64,000 nucleotides of DNA. It comes from Mycolicibacterium confluentis. Lineage in GTDB: Bacteria; Actinomycetota; Actinomycetes; Mycobacteriales; Mycobacteriaceae. The stretch is from the NCBI RefSeq assembly GCF_010729895.1, contig NZ_AP022612.1:3348001-3412000 (forward strand), written 5' to 3'. The translations under genes and the position numbers were made by a program. Shown piece by piece: positions 43,873-53,885 of this stretch (its first letter is position 1; each line of letters starts with the position of its first letter). The notes under the pieces were generated by a model, which saw only the letters and a program-made list of their open reading frames with translations, ran no database searches and had not been told where the DNA came from.

Positions 43873-44696
43873 GCTCCGCCGCTGCAGACCAGCGTCTGAG
43901 CGGTGATGTAGCTCGACTCCGGGGCGCACAGCAGGTACACCGCACCGGCCGCCTCTTCGACGCTGCCGCCGCGGCCGAGCGCGATCTGGGTGGTGACGGC
44001 TTCGTAGACGTCCGGGTTGACGCCGACCTTGATCTCGCGGCCGTCGACGTCGATGGTCTTCGCCTCGGTGGTGATCGTGGTCAGCCGAGTGTTGATGACG
44101 CCGTAGGCGATGGCGTTGACGGTGACGTTGTAGCGGCCCCACTCCTTGGCCAGCGTCTTGGTCATGCCGATCAAGCCCGCCTTGGCCGTCGAGTAGTTGA
44201 CCTGTCCGGGGTTGCCCAGCAGGCCCGAGGTCGACGACGTGTTGACGATGGCACGGCGGGACGCCTGCCCGTTTTCGGCCTTCTCCTTCTTGGCCAGACC
44301 GGAGATCACCGGCTGGGCGGCCCGCAGGATGCGGAACGGCGCGGTGAGGTGCACGTCGATGATGTCGTTCCACTGCTGGTCGGTCATCTTCTGGATGACG
44401 TTGTCCCAGGTGTAGCCGGCGTTGTTGACGATGATGTCCAGACCGCCGAAGTTGTCGACCGCCGCCGCAACGAAACGATCCGCGAACTCAGGGTCGGTGA
44501 CGCTGCCCGTGCACGCGACGGCCTGGCCGCCGGCGGCCTCGATCGCGGCAACCACTTCCTTGGCCGGTTCGGCGTCGAGATCGTTGATGACCACCTTGGC
44601 ACCCTCGGCGGCCAGCTTCTCCGCGACCGCACGCCCAATTCCGCGGCCCGAACCCGAAACCAGCGCGACCTTTCCGTCAAGTCGTCCTGTGGTCAC
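43869..44696 (-). CDS. SDR-family oxidoreductase (FabG-like), first gene of the operon
   Basis: This 275-residue classical SDR has SGSGRGIGRAVAE at residues 14-26, NNAGYTWD near 91, a catalytic Ser in VNTSSTSG and YSTAK near 167. Before the catalytic core it has a short insertion (AKKEKAENGQASRR). The GTG at 44696 follows GAGAGGACG. It opens the lva-like operon and has an inverted repeat just upstream. Confidence 0.88.
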   Translation of the reverse strand: MTTGRLDGKVALVSGSGRGIGRAVAEKLAAEGAKVVINDLDAEPAKEVVAAIEAAGGQAVACTGSVTDPEFADRFVAAAVDNFGGLDIIVNNAGYTWDNVIQKMTDQQWNDIIDVHLTAPFRILRAAQPVISGLAKKEKAENGQASRRAIVNTSSTSGLLGNPGQVNYSTAKAGLIGMTKTLAKEWGRYNVTVNAIAYGVINTRLTTITTEAKTIDVDGREIKVGVNPDVYEAVTTQIALGRGGSVEEAAGAVYLLCAPESSYITAQTLVCSGGA

Positions 44697-44740
44697 TGCA
44701 ACGTCCTCTCAAGTGGTGAAATCCCTACGTTGTTGTGAAC

Positions 44741-44763
44741 CCTAACTCTATAGCGTGGTTAGG
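44741..44763. promoter_or_regulatory. CCTAAC-n11-GTTAGG operator-like repeat
   Basis: A perfect 6-bp inverted repeat with an 11-base spacer (CTATAG in the middle) lies about 45-67 bp upstream of the first gene of the lva-like operon. CCTAAC resembles the CCTAACTATA found upstream of the LLM gene (reverse strand of 22921-22931). It is a candidate operator for the tandem TetR proteins. Confidence 0.5.
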
Positions 44764-44836
44764 TCAACTACCTGTTTACCTGGGGTTATGTGCATTTGGT
44801 GAATCATGAGTATGCATTGACGCGGCGGCTCGCCCT

Positions 44837-46583
44837 TTGTGGTGTCTGGCGGCGCCATGAAGCCGACGCTGGCCAACACCAGCGCGTGGTCAGGCATCTG
44901 GTCGATGCCTGAACGACTGTCAGCTCGTGTCCCGCTTTGCGCGTCGGCTTTTGATGCGTTGAATTCGGTCTTCCTCACGGGTGCGCCGACGGCGGGGCAT
45001 CTGCAGGCCCCGATTGCTCGTGGGCGCGTCCTTCGGTGCCGGTCTCGGCGGTGGCAATGGCGCGGTGGTGGTGTTCCAGTTGGGGAAGAACAGCCGACTG
45101 CCCGGATAGGTCGTGTAGGTGTGACCCGTCGGTGAAGTCCATTCGATGCGACCGTCGGGATACTGGATGTCTGACCAGCCACCCTCACCGACGTAGAACG
45201 TCTTGAGAAGATGATTTTTGCGGCACAGACACCGCAGGTCCGACGGATGCGTGGGCCCCGCCGGATACGGGATGGCGTGGTCGATATCGCAGGACTGCGC
45301 CGGAGTGGTGCAGCCCGGAAACCGGCACCACATGTCCCGGCTGCGCACGAACGCCGCCAACGCCGCTGATGGGCGATAACCCGGTTCGGGTTCGGCCGAC
45401 GGCATCTTCAACGGGGTGACCTTCGCCCCGCCCAGCAGCACCTCGCGCAGCAGGCTATTGGGAATGATGCGGCCGTTCTCCATCACCGCCGCCGGACGCC
45501 GCCGCGGTGCCGCGGGTGCCGCGGACGGTGCCGAAGGCGCGGACGGTGCCGAAGGCGCGGAGCCGGCTGAGGGACCGGTGGCAACGGCAGGTGCTGGTGT
45601 GGCAGGCGCGGCCGCGTCAGAAGATGTGAGATCAGGACCGGGCTGACACGCCGCCGATCGCGCGTCGACGGCAGCAGCGTTCTCGGCCACCGCCGCCGCC
45701 ACCGCAGCCTCATCAGCCACCACATGAATCACCACCGGACTGCGCTCCGGCCTCACCTGCATACCCGCACACTCGGGCTTGCCGCACCGGCACGCCAACG
45801 GCCCGGCATACGCCGCCAACGCCCCGAATACATCCGAACGGCGTTCCCCGGCACTGCGCGGGTCGTCGGCGCACAGGTGCTTGGTCAACTCCACAAAACG
45901 TTTGCGCAACACCGCCCCATCGGTGCTGTAGATCCGGCCCCACACCGAACAGGTGCCGGTCTCGTCGTCCTCTTTGCCCAGACAGACATCACGCCCGCGG
46001 GCGGCCTCGGCGAAGGCCTCCAAAGCCAACGGATCATATTCGGCCAACACATAATCGATCGCGGCATCCAGCCTGGCATCCGACAGACCACCCCAGGTGC
46101 CGGCCTCAGTGGCGAGCACCCGGTCGACAGCCTCCATAGGCGCCTCATCAAGCACATAGCGGGTACGAAACGAGATGGTCGAGGCCGTCCGGACCGACAC
46201 CACCCCCGACTTGAGCAACTCGAACACCCGCGGCAGACGCGTGTGCATGGCGCGGGCGAAACACATCTGACTTGACGCCTTCCGGCGGCTGATGCCCATC
46301 GCCGCGCCGACCTCGGCGACCGTGAAATCCCACAGATCGCAGGCATAGAGATGCCGCTCATCGTCAGGGGTCAGACGCAACTCCATCAACGCAAAGATCG
46401 CCGCCAGACGCCCAGCAGTCGCGGCAGCCTCAGCACGAGTGGCAGCACTGATCGCGGACACGACAGCCACGTCGTCACCCGGATCGAACACCACTTCGCA
46501 CATACGTTCGATTCTCCTCAGCAGACAAGCCCCACACCACCCCCGACCACCAACCTGGGGATGGAGTCGCAACTGTGGATAAC
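44837..46583 (-). mobile_element. REP13E12-type repeat, copy 2
   Basis: This repeat is in direct orientation with copy 1 (132-1814) about 43 kb away. Similarity covers the whole gene and both flanks: TTGTGGTGTCTGGCGGCGCC at one end and AACTGTGGATAAC at the other. The pair brackets the lipid-catabolic region and could serve as a recombination substrate. Confidence 0.75.
44920..46503 (-). CDS. 13E12-repeat DUF222/HNH endonuclease, second copy
   Basis: This 527-residue paralogue of the 244-1734 protein has the same DUF222 N-terminus and HNH motif (CRFPGC ... CDIDHAIPYPAG ... CRKNHLLK), plus an inserted Ala/Pro/Ser-rich linker (repeated APSAPSAP) before the HNH part. It starts at the ATG at 46503 (MCEVVFDPG), since GAGGAGAAT lies upstream. 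The open frame continues a further 150 codons across the antigen 85 gene on the other strand, which cannot be coding. Confidence 0.85.
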   Translation of the reverse strand: MCEVVFDPGDDVAVVSAISAATRAEAAATAGRLAAIFALMELRLTPDDERHLYACDLWDFTVAEVGAAMGISRRKASSQMCFARAMHTRLPRVFELLKSGVVSVRTASTISFRTRYVLDEAPMEAVDRVLATEAGTWGGLSDARLDAAIDYVLAEYDPLALEAFAEAARGRDVCLGKEDDETGTCSVWGRIYSTDGAVLRKRFVELTKHLCADDPRSAGERRSDVFGALAAYAGPLACRCGKPECAGMQVRPERSPVVIHVVADEAAVAAAVAENAAAVDARSAACQPGPDLTSSDAAAPATPAPAVATGPSAGSAPSAPSAPSAPSAAPAAPRRRPAAVMENGRIIPNSLLREVLLGGAKVTPLKMPSAEPEPGYRPSAALAAFVRSRDMWCRFPGCTTPAQSCDIDHAIPYPAGPTHPSDLRCLCRKNHLLKTFYVGEGGWSDIQYPDGRIEWTSPTGHTYTTYPGSRLFFPNWNTTTAPLPPPRPAPKDAPTSNRGLQMPRRRRTREEDRIQRIKSRRAKRDTS

Positions 46584-46594
46584 GTGCGGCATAA

Positions 46595-47617
<1,023 letters not shown>

Positions 47618-47731
47618 GCGTGCGCGCTGAACCGCGGGTGGCCACGAGACGAACAGTGACCACCCGACGATTCGGCGAACACCGGGCTCAATATGCTGCC
47701 GAGGGCTTGCCGTCGCCCGAAGGAGTTGCCG

Positions 47732-49114
47732 ATGAGTCCCACCGACACCACCGAACCCGCAGTCAGCGTCCGACAGGCCATTGCCCTGCGCACCACCAAG
47801 GCCGTGCAGCTGTGGCTGGAGATCATCGACGATCCCGCGGAGCGGGAACGTGAACTCAACGCGCTCTCCAAAGCCGATCTGAGAGACCTCGGCGAACTGC
47901 TGGACACCGACACCGGCGTCGATCTGCTGGAGAGCGTCAGCGAAGACTCTGGGGCGACACTTCTGCGGGTGCTGCCGACACCGCGCGCGGCCGGATATCT
48001 CGACCTCCTCAACTCCGACCACGCGGCCGACCTCCTGCGTGAAGTCGACGCCGGCACTCGCGAGGAATGGCTCACGGCAATGCCGCACGAACGCTCGCAG
48101 GTGCTCCGCGGCCTGCTGTCGTGGCCGCAGGACTGCGCCGCGGCGCACATGGTGCCGGAGACCCTGACGGTGCACCCGGACATGACCGCTGCCGAGGCAG
48201 TGGAGGCGATTCGGGGCCACGCCTGGAGACTGCGCGGCGATTCCCGCACCAGCGCCTACGTTTACGTCACCGATGCCGATGCCCGCCTGCTCGGCGTGGT
48301 GCCGTTTCGAAATCTCGTGCTGGCCGAAGCCGATCAGGCCGTGGCCGACATGATGAAGCGCGACATCGTCACGGTGTCGCCGCTCACCGATCAGGAGGAT
48401 GCAGCGACCCTGCTGACCGATCACCGCCTGGTGGCGCTGCCGGTGGTCGACGCCGACGACAGGCTGCTCGGTGTGCTGACCGAGGACGGCGCGGCCGGAA
48501 TCGCCGAGGAGGAGGCCACCGAAGACGCCGAGAAGCAGGGCGGCTCGGCGCCATTGGAGGTGCCCTACCTCAAGGCCTCACCATGGTTGTTGTGGCGCAA
48601 GCGGATCGTCTGGCTGCTGGTGTTGTTCATCGCCGAGGCCTACACCGGGACGGTGCTGCGTCACTTCGAGGAGGAGATGGAAGCCGTTGTGGCGCTGGCG
48701 TTCTTCATCCCACTGCTGATCGGCACGGGCGGCAACACCGGGACTCAGATCACCACCACGTTGGTGCGCGCGATGGCCACCGGAGACGTGCGCCTGCGGG
48801 ATCTCCCCCAGATCCTGGGCAAGGAGATGACGACCGGGTCCATGATCGCGTTGGCGATGGCCGTCGCCGCCACGATCCGGGCCTGGACCCTGGGTGTCGG
48901 CCCGGAGGTGACGGTGACGGTCGCGCTGACCGTTGCCGCGATCGTGTTGTGGGCGTCGTTGGTGTCATCGATCCTGCCGATGGTGCTCAAGAAGCTTCGG
49001 ATCGACCCGGCTGTGGTGTCGGCGCCCATGATCGCCACGATCGTCGACGGCACAGGGCTGATGATCTACTTCTGGATCGCGCACCTGACCCTGCCGCAGT
49101 TGGCCGGTCTCTAG
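47732..49114 (+). CDS. mgtE: magnesium transporter MgtE
   Basis: This 460-residue protein has an MgtE N-domain (about residues 30-130), tandem CBS domains (130-260), and a C-terminal five-helix membrane domain with GTGGNTGTQITTTLVRAM, the conserved ion-pore motif of the family. It transports Mg2+ into the cell. AAGGAG precedes the ATG. Its TAG stop overlaps the stop of the convergent oxidoreductase through a CTAG palindrome. Confidence 0.9.
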   Translation: MSPTDTTEPAVSVRQAIALRTTKAVQLWLEIIDDPAERERELNALSKADLRDLGELLDTDTGVDLLESVSEDSGATLLRVLPTPRAAGYLDLLNSDHAADLLREVDAGTREEWLTAMPHERSQVLRGLLSWPQDCAAAHMVPETLTVHPDMTAAEAVEAIRGHAWRLRGDSRTSAYVYVTDADARLLGVVPFRNLVLAEADQAVADMMKRDIVTVSPLTDQEDAATLLTDHRLVALPVVDADDRLLGVLTEDGAAGIAEEEATEDAEKQGGSAPLEVPYLKASPWLLWRKRIVWLLVLFIAEAYTGTVLRHFEEEMEAVVALAFFIPLLIGTGGNTGTQITTTLVRAMATGDVRLRDLPQILGKEMTTGSMIALAMAVAATIRAWTLGVGPEVTVTVALTVAAIVLWASLVSSILPMVLKKLRIDPAVVSAPMIATIVDGTGLMIYFWIAHLTLPQLAGL

Positions 49115-50190
49115 ATCTTGAACCGCCCCGCAAACCCGCGCAGCGGCACGTCGGCGCTGGTCAGCAGACCCGGCGGTGCGGCCACCACCGAACGTATGGA
49201 GTTCAACGCCGGAAGCCCGGTGACGGTCATGCCAATCGAGGCGAAGTTCGTCGGATCCGACAGGTCCACACCGGGTTTGGGGAAGATCATGTGCTTGTTG
49301 TACACACACGGATCGCCCTTGATCTGGGTGATGTAGCAGCCCTTGATGTTCCAGCTCGGGTCGGTGTGCGGCGTCATCTGCCACTCCAGGTGGGTCTCCA
49401 CGCGCGGAACACCGTCGACCATGCCCTCGTACTTGATGTAGTTGCCACCCAACGACCCCTTCGGCAGCTGATACCAGCCGAGGTCGACGTCCTTGGTGCA
49501 CGCGCCGAGTTCGGCGCTGAACTTCACCTCGTCCAATGTCAGGTCGAAGCAGTCCGCCATCATCAGCACACTGTCGGCGAAGACGCGCGTGTACTTCTCC
49601 AGCTTCCCAGGGATCGACGGATCGTCGACCGGTTGGCCGTAACCGACCTCGATCCAGGTGTCGCGCGAGTGGTGACAGGACACGTCGACCGACTCGATGG
49701 TGGTGACGTTCTCGATCTCGGCGACGTCGGCCGAACACGCCACGCCCAGAATCTGATTCACCCCGGGGTTCATGCCCGTGCCGTAGAACGTCGAGCCACC
49801 CTTCTCGCACGCCTCGGCCAGGAGTTGGGAGACGGGCCTGCCCGACGGATGCGGATGGTTGGTGTCGCGGTGCCATCCGGTGATCCAGTCGGCCGTCGTG
49901 ACGATGTTGATGCCGGCCTCGAGCACCCGCACATACAGGTCCTCGTCGGGGAACACCCCGTGGAAGGTCAGCACATCCGGCTTGGCGGCGATGATCTCCT
50001 CGACCGATCCGGTGGCCGTCACGCCGACGGGTCCGATGCCGACCAGTTCACCAACGTCTCGGCCCACCTTGTCCGCCGAATAGCAGTGCACACCAACCAG
50101 TTCCAGATCAGTGCGGTGCTGCAGGCGTTTGATCATCTCGGAGCCGACGTTGCCGGTGGCCACCTGGAAGATCCGGATCGGTGCGGTCAT
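49111..50190 (-). CDS. DapB-like NAD(P)-dependent oxidoreductase
   Basis: This 359-residue protein begins MTAPIRIFQVATGNVGSEM, a Rossmann NAD(P) motif of the dihydrodipicolinate-reductase type, and continues with GVHCYSADKVGRDVGEL and a C-terminal substrate-type domain. It is not a lysine-pathway DapB, being longer and placed with a Rieske oxygenase. Relatives occur in mycobacterial steroid or lipid clusters. It follows the oxygenase by five bases, so they form one operon. The substrate is not known. Confidence 0.78.
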   Translation of the reverse strand: MTAPIRIFQVATGNVGSEMIKRLQHRTDLELVGVHCYSADKVGRDVGELVGIGPVGVTATGSVEEIIAAKPDVLTFHGVFPDEDLYVRVLEAGINIVTTADWITGWHRDTNHPHPSGRPVSQLLAEACEKGGSTFYGTGMNPGVNQILGVACSADVAEIENVTTIESVDVSCHHSRDTWIEVGYGQPVDDPSIPGKLEKYTRVFADSVLMMADCFDLTLDEVKFSAELGACTKDVDLGWYQLPKGSLGGNYIKYEGMVDGVPRVETHLEWQMTPHTDPSWNIKGCYITQIKGDPCVYNKHMIFPKPGVDLSDPTNFASIGMTVTGLPALNSIRSVVAAPPGLLTSADVPLRGFAGRFKI

Positions 50191-50195
50191 GCTGG

Positions 50196-51221
50196 TCAGC
50201 CTCTCTGCTGTGCGGCATAGACTTCGGCGGCACTGCCCCCGATGCCGTCGGGATAGAACTGCTTGGCCCAGTTACGGATTGCGGTGAACCCTTCGTATTC
50301 GGAACTGGACAGCGCGGGCGGGTCGGAGTAGCGCTGGTGCGCCCAGATGGCGATGTCCTGACTGAACTGTCGGATGACCTCGAGGCCGAACTCCTCGGCC
50401 TTGACCTGCGCCCGTTCGGGATTCCGGCTGGGGGTGCGTCCGATGTAGACCATGAACCGCACGTCGGAAGTGAACTCGTCGACGGGGGTGATCGCGGAGA
50501 TCGTGCGGTTGTCGATCATTCCCCAACTCTTGGTGACCGCGATGCCCAGTCCGCCGTTGATGGCCTCGACACCGCTCTTGACGTCGTCGATGCTCTGCTG
50601 ATCGTCGCCTTCGAAGGTGATGGTGAAGTCGACGTAGGACACCGGTTCGGCGAAGTCGTGCCGCGTGAACACGGGCACGATCGGCGTGTTGTGCACGTAC
50701 TTGAAATGCGCGAAGTCGACGCCGTTTTCGAGCACGTACTGCGGATGCATCTCCAGGCCGCGTTCGAACAGGCGTTGTTGCGGGTAGTAGTCGTCGACAC
50801 TGCTGCCGTCACCGAAACTGGCGAACACGTCCGGGGCGTCAAAGTAGGGGTCACGGCCGTGCACGTCGTGCCAGATGTAGATCGACTGATTGCGCTCGGC
50901 CACCGGGTAGGTCGTGATGCGCCTGCCGCGATTGGGCCGGTCCTCGTACGGGATACAGACGTTGCGGCCCTCGGCATTCCACTGCCACCCATGGAACGGA
51001 CACTGCAGCACCTCGCCGACGACTTTGCCGCCGTGCCCAAGATGCGCGCCGAGATGCTCGCAGTAGGCGTTCATCACCGTCACCTGACCGGACTCCGCGC
51101 GCCAGGCGATCATCTCCTGGCCGAAGTACGTCATCCGGTGCACGTCACCGACTGAGACCTCGTCGGACCACGCGACCTGGAACCATCCCGTCGGCTTCAT
51201 CGACAGTGGCGGTTTTGCCAT
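50196..51221 (-). CDS. Rieske non-haem iron oxygenase (KshA-like)
   Basis: This 341-residue protein has a Rieske [2Fe-2S] motif, CEHLGAHLG then LQCPFHGW (C-x-H...C-x2-H), near residues 54-76. The catalytic iron site is in ENGVDFAHFKYVH (about residues 166-178). The size and layout resemble 3-ketosteroid 9-alpha-hydroxylase KshA and related monooxygenases. It needs a reductase, and none is adjacent. It shares a promoter region with a divergent TetR. Confidence 0.87.
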   Translation of the reverse strand: MAKPPLSMKPTGWFQVAWSDEVSVGDVHRMTYFGQEMIAWRAESGQVTVMNAYCEHLGAHLGHGGKVVGEVLQCPFHGWQWNAEGRNVCIPYEDRPNRGRRITTYPVAERNQSIYIWHDVHGRDPYFDAPDVFASFGDGSSVDDYYPQQRLFERGLEMHPQYVLENGVDFAHFKYVHNTPIVPVFTRHDFAEPVSYVDFTITFEGDDQQSIDDVKSGVEAINGGLGIAVTKSWGMIDNRTISAITPVDEFTSDVRFMVYIGRTPSRNPERAQVKAEEFGLEVIRQFSQDIAIWAHQRYSDPPALSSSEYEGFTAIRNWAKQFYPDGIGGSAAEVYAAQQRG

Positions 51222-51245
51222 GCCTGAAGATGATAGGGGTCACTG

Positions 51246-51256
51246 TGAAACTTTCA
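51246..51256. promoter_or_regulatory. TGAAA-C-TTTCA palindrome in the Rieske/TetR spacer
   Basis: A perfect inverted repeat lies 25-35 bp upstream of the Rieske gene start and about 50 bp upstream of the TetR start. A second GTGAAAA half-site lies at 51268-51274. It is probably the operator of the TetR protein encoded at 51301. Confidence 0.5.
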
Positions 51257-51300
51257 TAGAGGGCGCTGTGAAAACCCGCGAACAGAACTACCATCGCTGC

Positions 51301-51933
51301 ATGACCGTCGCGGGCACCGAGGGCAGGCGCAGCAACCGCCGCGGTATGGCGACCCGGGAGAACATGCTCGACGCGGCCCTGCGGTCGCTGGCCTCCGGGG
51401 ATCCGGGCGCGGTCTCGGCCAGTCGCATCGCCAAGGAGATCGGGGCCACCTGGGGCGCGGTGAAGTACCAGTTCGGTGACGTCGACGGGTTCTGGGCAGC
51501 CGTGCTGCACCACTCCGCACAACGACGGGGCGACATCCCGGCCACGGTGACAGCCGTCGGCGCACCCCTGGACACCCGCGTCGCGGCGATCATCGACACG
51601 CTCTACGACGGCCTGACGTCACACCACTCTCGCGCGATCGAGAACCTGCGCGCCGCGCTGCCCAGCGACCGCACCGAACTCGAACGACTCTTCCCCCGCA
51701 CCGCCGCCGAACTGTCGTCCTGGGGCGACACCTGGCTGCTGGCCTGTCAGCACGCCTTCGCCGACCTCGACGTCGACCCGCGCCGGGTGCGCGAAGTGGC
51801 CGCATTCATCCCAGGCGCCATGCGCGGCATCGTCTCCGAACGCCAACTCGGCAGCTACTACGACCCCGATGAGGCCAAGCGGGGGCTGACAAACGCGATC
51901 GTCGCGTATTTGGAGCAGTCGCAACAACGCTGA
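51301..51933 (+). CDS. TetR-family regulator
   Basis: This 210-residue protein has an N-terminal HTH (VSASRIAKEIGATWGAVKYQFGD, about residues 40-62) and a helical C-terminal domain. The ATG at 51301 is chosen because an upstream start at 51220 would overlap the divergent Rieske gene and add an unrelated tail. It is likely to repress the Rieske/DapB-like operon. It is the usual single-unit size, in contrast to the tandem TetR proteins. Confidence 0.8.
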   Translation: MTVAGTEGRRSNRRGMATRENMLDAALRSLASGDPGAVSASRIAKEIGATWGAVKYQFGDVDGFWAAVLHHSAQRRGDIPATVTAVGAPLDTRVAAIIDTLYDGLTSHHSRAIENLRAALPSDRTELERLFPRTAAELSSWGDTWLLACQHAFADLDVDPRRVREVAAFIPGAMRGIVSERQLGSYYDPDEAKRGLTNAIVAYLEQSQQR

Positions 51934-51980
51934 AACTCCCACGACATCGGAATTCACCGCAACTGTCGGATTCTTGTCCG

Positions 51981-53885
51981 ATGTCGGCACCCACCAGCAG
52001 CCAGAAACTGAACCGCCAGCATCCCGTCGACGAGGTGCTGCCGATTCCGAAACTCGCGACCTACGGTTTCCAACACGTCGTGGCGTTCTACGCCGGTGCG
52101 GTGCTGGTGCCGATCATCATCGCCGGCGCGGTCGGGTTGTCCGAGCAGGAACTGGTCATGCTCATCACGGCGGACCTGTTCACGTGCGGTATCGCCTCGA
52201 TCATCCAGGCCGTCGGGTTCTGGAAGATCGGTGTGCGCCTGCCACTGCTGCAGGGTGTCACCTTCGCCGGCGTCTCCCCCATCATCGCGATCGGCCTCGC
52301 CAACGGCGGCGGCGCGGCCAGCATGTTGTACGTCTATGGCGCGGTGATCGTCGCGGGCATCTTCACGTTCTTGATCGCGCCGATCTTCATCAAGCTGCTG
52401 AAGTTCTTCCCACCCGTGGTGACAGGCACCCTCATCACGATCATCGGCCTGTGCCTGGTGCCGGTGGGCGCCCTGGACGCCGTGACGAATCCCCACACCC
52501 ATGAGATCGATCCGACCAACATCCGCTGGTTCCTGTACGCGCTTGGCACCATCGCGATCATCGTCGCGATCCAGCGCCTCTTCCGGGGCTTCCTGGCCAC
52601 CATCGCGGTGCTGCTCGGCCTGGTGATCGGCTGTGTGGTGGCATATGCGTTGGGCGACATGAACTTCGACAAGGTCGGCGACGCCGCGATGCTCGGTTTC
52701 ACGCCGCCGTTCCTGTTCGGCATGCCCAAGTTCGACTTCGTCGCGTGCCTCACCATGATCATCGTGCTGATGATCACGGCCGTGGAGTCGACGGGATCCA
52801 CCATCGCCACCGGCGAGATCGTCGGCAAGCGCGTCAAGCCCTCCGACATCGGCAACGTGCTGCGCGCCGACGGTGTGGCCACCGCGATCGGCGGCGTGTT
52901 CAACTCGTTCCCCTACACCGCGTTCTCCGAGAACGTCGGCCTGGTGCGCCTGACCGGGGTCAAGAGTCGCTGGGTCGTGGCCGCCGCCGGCGTGATCATG
53001 ATCCTGCTGGGCTTCCTGCCCAAGGTGGCCGCCGTCGTCGCCTCCATCCCGAACCCGGTGCTCGGCGGTGCGGCGTTGACGCTGTTCGCCACGGTTGCCG
53101 TCGTCGGAATCCAGACGTTGGGCAAGGTCGACTTCACCGACCACCGCAACCTGATCATCGTCACCACCAGTCTGGCGCTGGCGCTGTGGGTGACGTCGTA
53201 CCCCGACATCGCCAAGGCCATGCCGACGGGCCTGGACCTGATCTTCGGCAGCGGCATCAGCATCGGCGCGGTCAGTGCGATTCTGCTGAATATCGTGTTC
53301 TTCCACACCGGTTCACGCGGCCCCCGCGTCGCCGGCGGTGGATCGATCACCCTTGACGAGGTCAACTCCATGACCAGGGAGCGCTTCACGTCGATCTTCG
53401 GCCACGTGGTGCAGGACGTTCCGTGGGCCATCGAGCGCGCCTTCGACCAGCGTCCCTTCGCCGACACCACCGCGTTGCGTGAGGCGTTCCAGGACGCGGT
53501 GCTCACCGGCTCCTCCGAACAGCAGCACGAACTGCTCAACGCCTTCCATGACCTCGGCGCCGAGGATGAGACGGGTCAGGTGCTGGCCGTCGACCATGTC
53601 GCGCTGTCCAACCTCGACGAGGACGACCACAATGACGTCGTGGAGTTGGCGACGGCCTATCGGGAACACTTCGGCTTCCCGCTGATCATCTGTGCCCGTG
53701 AGACCGAACGCTTCGACCGGGTGCTGCGCAACGGGTGGTCGCGGATGGACAACTCCCCGGCCACCGAGAAGGCGTTCGCGTTGATCGAGGCCGCCAAGAT
53801 CGCGAACTACCGGTTCACCGATCTGGTCGCCGACGCCAACCCGATCGCCGCCGCCCGCTTCAGCCGCTTCAGTGAATTGTCGTGA
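51981..53885 (+). CDS. NCS2 purine permease fused to an OHCU decarboxylase-like domain
   Basis: This 634-residue protein has an N-terminal NCS2 (uracil-xanthine/urate) permease of about 455 residues, with LLQGVTFAGVSPI near residue 90, VESTGSTIATGEIVGKRV near 271, and NSFPYTAFSENVGLVRLTG near 307. Residues from about 464 to the end match the OHCU decarboxylase fold (FGHVVQDVPWAIERAF ... YREHFGFPLIICAR). In this fused domain the HP(R/E)LG-type motif reads AFHDLGAED, so the family's conserved His appears replaced and activity is doubtful. The intact OHCU decarboxylase gene follows immediately. It would import urate or xanthine. Confidence 0.87.
   Translation: MSAPTSSQKLNRQHPVDEVLPIPKLATYGFQHVVAFYAGAVLVPIIIAGAVGLSEQELVMLITADLFTCGIASIIQAVGFWKIGVRLPLLQGVTFAGVSPIIAIGLANGGGAASMLYVYGAVIVAGIFTFLIAPIFIKLLKFFPPVVTGTLITIIGLCLVPVGALDAVTNPHTHEIDPTNIRWFLYALGTIAIIVAIQRLFRGFLATIAVLLGLVIGCVVAYALGDMNFDKVGDAAMLGFTPPFLFGMPKFDFVACLTMIIVLMITAVESTGSTIATGEIVGKRVKPSDIGNVLRADGVATAIGGVFNSFPYTAFSENVGLVRLTGVKSRWVVAAAGVIMILLGFLPKVAAVVASIPNPVLGGAALTLFATVAVVGIQTLGKVDFTDHRNLIIVTTSLALALWVTSYPDIAKAMPTGLDLIFGSGISIGAVSAILLNIVFFHTGSRGPRVAGGGSITLDEVNSMTRERFTSIFGHVVQDVPWAIERAFDQRPFADTTALREAFQDAVLTGSSEQQHELLNAFHDLGAEDETGQVLAVDHVALSNLDEDDHNDVVELATAYREHFGFPLIICARETERFDRVLRNGWSRMDNSPATEKAFALIEAAKIANYRFTDLVADANPIAAARFSRFSELS

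Noticed and set aside
3641..44763. KstR or KstR2 steroid-repressor palindromes
   Set aside because: I did not recognise the usual AAC-nn-GTT type palindrome at these promoters by eye; the TAACTA motif differs. A computed search is needed to be sure.
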